Below are positions 9,469 through 12,000 of a DNA stretch of 12,000 nucleotides, in pieces. The DNA lies in the NCBI GenBank assembly GCA_030524065.1, contig JAUNHF010000026.1:1-12000 (forward strand), read 5' to 3'. The stretch's first letter is position 1, and each line of letters opens with the position of its first letter. A model generated the notes under the pieces. The model was given only the letters and a program-made list of their open reading frames with translations, was not told the DNA's origin and did no database searches. The translations under genes and the position numbers were made by a program. Source of the DNA: Deinococcus sp. (GTDB lineage: Bacteria > Deinococcota > Deinococci > Deinococcales > Deinococcaceae).

Positions 9469-10146
9469 ATGGCCGAACAAATCAGTCCTACCCGCTCCGC
9501 TCTGCTGGCCTCCAAAGCCAGCCTGAAGACCGCCAGCAGCGGCGCTGACTTGCTCAAGCGCAAGCGCGACGCCCTGATTGCCGAGTTTTTCGCACTGGTC
9601 AAGGACGCCCTGGCTGCCCGTGAGCAGCTGGCCGGCGTGAGCAAGGGTGCATACACCAGCTTGCTGGGCGCCAAAGCCTGGGACAGCCCCGAGGCGGTGG
9701 AAAGCCTCAGCCTGGGCTCCAGCGACGACTACACCGTTGATATGGTGATCGAGAGCATCTACGGTGTGAAAGTCCCCAAGATGACCGTGCCCGAGCGGAC
9801 CCGGAGCGCCGGCTTTAGCCCCATCAACGTGGGCGGCCGCACCATCCAGGCGGCGACCGACTTCAATGAAGTGCTGGAAGCCATCGTGAAGGTGGCCGGG
9901 ACCGAAACCAAGCTGCGCCGCATCGGTGAGGAAATCAAAAAAACTTCCCGCCGCGTGAACGCCCTGGAGCAGGTCGTGATTCCGGGGATTCAGGCCGACA
10001 TCCGCTTTATTCGTGGCGTGCTGGACCAGCGCGAGCGCGAGGAAAGCTTCCGCCTGAAAAAGATCAAGGCCAAGCTGGAAGCCGAAGCCGCTGCCGAGGG
10101 GGCCGAGCAGGCTGCCCAGGGCGGCGACCACGGCTCCGCTGCCTGA
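9469..10146 (+). CDS. atpD: V/A-type ATP synthase subunit D (central shaft)
   Basis: 225-residue rotor shaft protein whose long N- and C-terminal helices form the coiled coil inside the A3B3 head. The start ISPTRSALLASKASLK and the segment LLKRKRDALIAEFF (about residues 28-41) are the signature of subunit D. The C-terminal helix has TSRRVNALEQVVIPGIQADI and ends in a charged run followed by an Ala/Gly/Glu-rich tail (about 205-225). It has no catalytic motif. It is the last gene of the operon and, unlike most neighbours, is not overlapped: it has its own strong ribosome-binding site after an intergenic stem-loop. Only one copy of D is needed per three copies of A and B, so separate translational control is reasonable. 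The intrinsic terminator starts 30 bases after its stop. Confidence 0.95.
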   Translation: MAEQISPTRSALLASKASLKTASSGADLLKRKRDALIAEFFALVKDALAAREQLAGVSKGAYTSLLGAKAWDSPEAVESLSLGSSDDYTVDMVIESIYGVKVPKMTVPERTRSAGFSPINVGGRTIQAATDFNEVLEAIVKVAGTETKLRRIGEEIKKTSRRVNALEQVVIPGIQADIRFIRGVLDQREREESFRLKKIKAKLEAEAAAEGAEQAAQGGDHGSAA

Positions 10147-10175
10147 GTGGCCTTCCCCCCTCAATTAGTCCATAG

Positions 10176-10208
10176 GGCCCCTTCCGGTATGGAGGGGGCT
10201 TTTTTTTT
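10176..10208 (+). terminator. Intrinsic terminator of the ATPase operon
   Basis: GCCCCTTCC (10177-10185) pairs with GGAGGGGGC (10191-10199) around the loop GGTAT, nine pairs including one G-U, followed directly by nine T (10200-10208). It is a textbook rho-independent terminator 30 bases after the atpD stop. Confidence 0.95.
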
Positions 10209-10242
10209 CGGGCGCTCTTTCACCTGCTGGCCCCTTCTTGGA

Positions 10243-10248
10243 TACACT
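10243..10248 (+). promoter_or_regulatory. -10 box of a predicted leaderless gene
   Basis: TACACT fits the TANNNT pattern and ends 7 bases before the GTG at 10256, so transcription would begin at or next to the start codon. No Shine-Dalgarno sequence precedes the GTG. A clear -35 box is not visible. The box is only 34 bases after the T tract of the operon terminator, so this gene likely has its own promoter. Confidence 0.6.
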
Positions 10249-10255
10249 GGGCCGC

Positions 10256-10735
10256 GTGAACTTGATCTTCTGGATCATTCCTGCCCTGTGTCTGCTGGCG
10301 GTGCTGTACGCCCTACGCCCACAGGCCCGCATCTCGGCGGATCAGATCTGGGCGCTGACGGCCGCTCTTCCGCTGGTGGTTGCGCTCTCGGTGGCCGGCT
10401 ACAGCCATGTGCAGGCATCGGCGGCGCTGGCGCAGACGCCTGCGGCCACGCAGCACACCTTCGTGACGGTGCAAAATGGCTTGCAGGTGGTGGGCCTGAA
10501 CCTCAGCCCCGAAAAAGCGGCCTGCTTTGAGCGCACCGTGCGGACCAGCCGGCGGGCCGAGTGGCTGACTGAGGGTGGGCCAGTGCCGCTGAACGACCGC
10601 ACCGAGATTCGCGGGCAATTGCCCCCACCGGAGGTGGCGCGCAACATGGCGATTCAGGGCCGGCTGGAGTGCCGCCAGTGGGTGCGGGTGCTGCCGGATG
10701 AGCCGCAGACCCCGCCCCCGTCCCAGATCCCCTGA
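10256..10735 (+). CDS. Unrecognised two-helix membrane protein
   Basis: 159 residues; I do not recognise the family. There are two hydrophobic helices, residues 2-20 (NLIFWIIPALCLLAVLYAL) and about 31-51 (IWALTAALPLVVALSVAGYS). A soluble domain of about 105 residues follows, probably on the same side of the membrane as the N-terminus. It contains two Cys (C90, C139) that could form a disulfide if it is exported, and it ends in a Pro-rich tail. The GTG at 10256 is chosen because a TANNNT box ends 7 bases upstream, suggesting a leaderless transcript; a TTG at 10238 lies inside or before that promoter and is less likely. The GC-ending codons resemble the neighbours, so there is no sign of recent transfer. 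Coding status is supported by the codon pattern and membrane-protein composition. Confidence 0.7.
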   Translation: MNLIFWIIPALCLLAVLYALRPQARISADQIWALTAALPLVVALSVAGYSHVQASAALAQTPAATQHTFVTVQNGLQVVGLNLSPEKAACFERTVRTSRRAEWLTEGGPVPLNDRTEIRGQLPPPEVARNMAIQGRLECRQWVRVLPDEPQTPPPSQIP

Positions 10736-10817
10736 GTCCGGCGGTACCCTGAAGTGGCCGGTGGCCGGGGTGCAGGCCGCAGTGTGGCCGAATGCACTAT
10801 GGAGCCCTACCAACCGC

Positions 10818-10823
10818 TAAGCT
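10818..10823 (+). promoter_or_regulatory. -10 box of a second predicted leaderless gene
   Basis: TAAGCT fits TANNNT and ends 6 bases before the ATG at 10830, with no Shine-Dalgarno sequence between. No convincing -35 box was found. The position matches the leaderless promoter layout known from Deinococcus transcript mapping. Confidence 0.55.
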
Positions 10824-10829
10824 GCGTGA

Positions 10830-11528
10830 ATGGGCGCACCAAACGGACGGGCAACTGGACTGGACTGGCGCGGGCAGTACGAGAGGACAGCCGCGTGGAC
10901 GGTCCTTTTCGCGGTCCTTTTTCTGCTGCTGAGCGGTCAGCCGCTGATCCTGCGGACCATCGCCGCGACAAGCACCGCCAGCTTGCTGTATGTCCTGCTG
11001 ACCTGGCAAGCCTACCGGCAGCTGACCGGCCCGCAGCTGCACCGCTGGGCCAATGCTGCCGCGCCGCCGCTGCTCAGGCAGTATCCGTGGCTGGACTTCT
11101 GGGTGCTGGGGGGGCGCACTGGGCTTTCCTTTGTCCTGTTCGCCAGCTTTTTCGGGCTGATCATCGCTGGCCTGTTTTTGCCGCTGGCCGGTGAGCTGAA
11201 TTTTCCGCTTTGGCAGGAAAAGCTGTTTGTCGCCCTGTGCGTGCTGACCGTGGCCTGTAGCTGGCTGATGGCCCACTTGGCCTACGCCCTGCACTACAGC
11301 TGGCTGTATTACCACCAGAGCGGGGCCGGGCTGGAATTCCCAGGAGATGAACCGCTGGACCTGCTGGATTTCGTGTATTTCGCGTTCACAGTGGGTACCA
11401 CGGCGGCCAGCTCGGATGTGAATGTGACCAGCCAGGCGGTGCGGCGCGTGGTCACGGGTCATACCCTGTTTTCGTTCGTGTTCAACACGGCCATTTTGGC
11501 GCTGACGCTGCAATTTGCCGTGGCGTAG
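10830..11528 (+). CDS. DUF1345 family membrane protein
   Basis: 232-residue integral membrane protein of unknown function. The family signature is in the C-terminal third: an acidic EFPGDEPLDLLDF motif (169-181), YFAFTVGTTAASSDVNVTS (183-201), then RRVVTGHTLFSFVFNTAILAL (205-225). Hydrophobic segments fall near 22-40, 43-59, 97-118, 132-155 and 208-230, with 180-192 possibly re-entrant. The TVGTT segment resembles a potassium-channel filter only loosely and lacks the usual TVGYG pattern. The start is ATG at 10830, directly after a TANNNT box, consistent with a leaderless mRNA. Its stop is 2 bases from the stop of the convergent TrkA-like gene. No terminator lies between them, so the two transcripts probably overlap. 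Family assignment is fairly firm; a transport role is only a guess. Confidence 0.85.
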   Translation: MGAPNGRATGLDWRGQYERTAAWTVLFAVLFLLLSGQPLILRTIAATSTASLLYVLLTWQAYRQLTGPQLHRWANAAAPPLLRQYPWLDFWVLGGRTGLSFVLFASFFGLIIAGLFLPLAGELNFPLWQEKLFVALCVLTVACSWLMAHLAYALHYSWLYYHQSGAGLEFPGDEPLDLLDFVYFAFTVGTTAASSDVNVTSQAVRRVVTGHTLFSFVFNTAILALTLQFAVA

Positions 11529-11530
11529 GC

Positions 11531-12000
11531 TTACTTGTCCAGATACCGCCGCAGCTCGTCTATATCGTGGCCGGTGCCGATGATCACCAGCTTGTCATGG
11601 GGCTCGATCAGGCTGTCGGCGCGGGGGCTCACTTCCAGCTGGCCCCGCCGGCCGATGGCGATCACCTGCACACCAAAGCGCCCGGTCATGTTCAGGTCCG
11701 CCAGGGAGCCGCGCAGTCGGTCGTTGGCTTCCAGCTCCACGATGGCGTGGTCGCTGCCCAGGTCCAGGGCGTCCACCACGTTGGGATTGGCGATTTGCCG
11801 GGCCAGCCGCAGGCCCATGTCGTGCTCAGGGCGCACCACCAGGTCGGCCCCGATGCGCTCCAGCACCCGGCGGGCCATTTCGTCCACCGCTTTGCTGACC
11901 ACATAGGGAGCGCCCAGGCTTTTGGCGTTCATGGTCGCCAGGATATTGGCCTGCACGTCCGAGCCGATGGCGACCACCACCACGTCAAAGTCGCCCACGC
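11531..12000 (-). CDS. TrkA/KtrA-type potassium-uptake regulatory subunit, C-terminal part
   Basis: Cytoplasmic ring-forming (RCK) subunit that binds nucleotide and gates a Trk/Ktr potassium channel partner. The gene runs off the window: the frame stays open to base 12000, and DFDVVVVAIGSDVQANIL belongs to the middle of the nucleotide-binding RCK_N domain, so its glycine-rich nucleotide-binding start is outside; the GTG at 11998 is internal. Visible parts in order are the end of RCK_N (through GADLVVRPEHDMGLRLA) and a TrkA_C (RCK_C) domain (about DHAIVELEAND to the end, with SLIEPHDKLVIIGT). A single RCK unit of KtrA size, rather than the double TrkA of E. coli, is expected but cannot be confirmed here. 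The stop TAA at 11531-11533 is 2 bases from the convergent DUF1345 gene. The channel subunit is not in the window. Confidence 0.92.
   Translation of the reverse strand, partial: VGDFDVVVVAIGSDVQANILATMNAKSLGAPYVVSKAVDEMARRVLERIGADLVVRPEHDMGLRLARQIANPNVVDALDLGSDHAIVELEANDRLRGSLADLNMTGRFGVQVIAIGRRGQLEVSPRADSLIEPHDKLVIIGTGHDIDELRRYLDK

Noticed and set aside
10147..10530. Open frame on the + strand starting right after atpD
   Set aside because: It reads through the operon terminator hairpin and T tract (giving FFF-type residues) and overlaps the better-supported membrane-protein gene at 10256.
10754..11194. Open frame on the + strand overlapping the DUF1345 gene
   Set aside because: It is out of frame with a recognised family and gives an Arg/Ala/Pro-rich product typical of GC-rich shadows.

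Overview
The window is GC-rich bacterial DNA with GC-ending codons, dominated by one complete V/A-type (archaeal/vacuolar-like) ATP synthase operon in the order G-I-L(K)-E-C-F-A-B-D. That order, the close matches to the Thermus V/A-ATPase (subunit F ends in the same GFDIKL motif, subunit c carries a signal peptide) and the leaderless-looking genes point to the Deinococcus-Thermus phylum, most likely a Deinococcus. The genus is inferred; no rRNA or other marker is present.

Layout. Bases 1-621 hold the 3' part of pth (peptidyl-tRNA hydrolase, 5' end outside the window). Bases 670-1236 encode a DUF4126 membrane protein. A 261-base non-coding leader (1237-1497) carries an extended -10 promoter, a perfect palindrome over the predicted transcription start, and two hairpins, the second of which looks like a small terminator. 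Bases 1498-10146 are the nine ATPase genes, all on the + strand. Three junctions have 4-base start/stop overlaps (G/I, C/F, A/B). Two have longer spacers with secondary structure: F/A (92 bases) and B/D (85 bases, with a long stem-loop). A strong intrinsic terminator closes the operon at 10176-10208.

After the operon come a small two-helix membrane protein of unknown function (10256-10735), a DUF1345 membrane protein (10830-11528) and, convergent with it at a 2-base gap, the 3' part of a TrkA/KtrA-type potassium-uptake regulatory subunit on the - strand (11531-12000, N-terminus outside). The first two have a TANNNT -10 box 6-7 bases before the start codon, the arrangement known for leaderless mRNAs in Deinococcus.

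How the genes work together. A and B form the catalytic hexamer. D and F form the central shaft, and C couples the shaft to the rotor ring of L/K (c) subunits. I is the membrane stator carrying the ion half-channels. E and G form the peripheral stalks. All subunits of a Thermus-type enzyme are present and none looks broken, so the locus should be functional. I found no CRISPR array, insertion sequence, tRNA or rRNA. The window is mostly a conserved energy-metabolism locus; the less ordinary signals are the operon leader, the B/D stem-loop, a His-rich loop in subunit I and the leaderless downstream genes.
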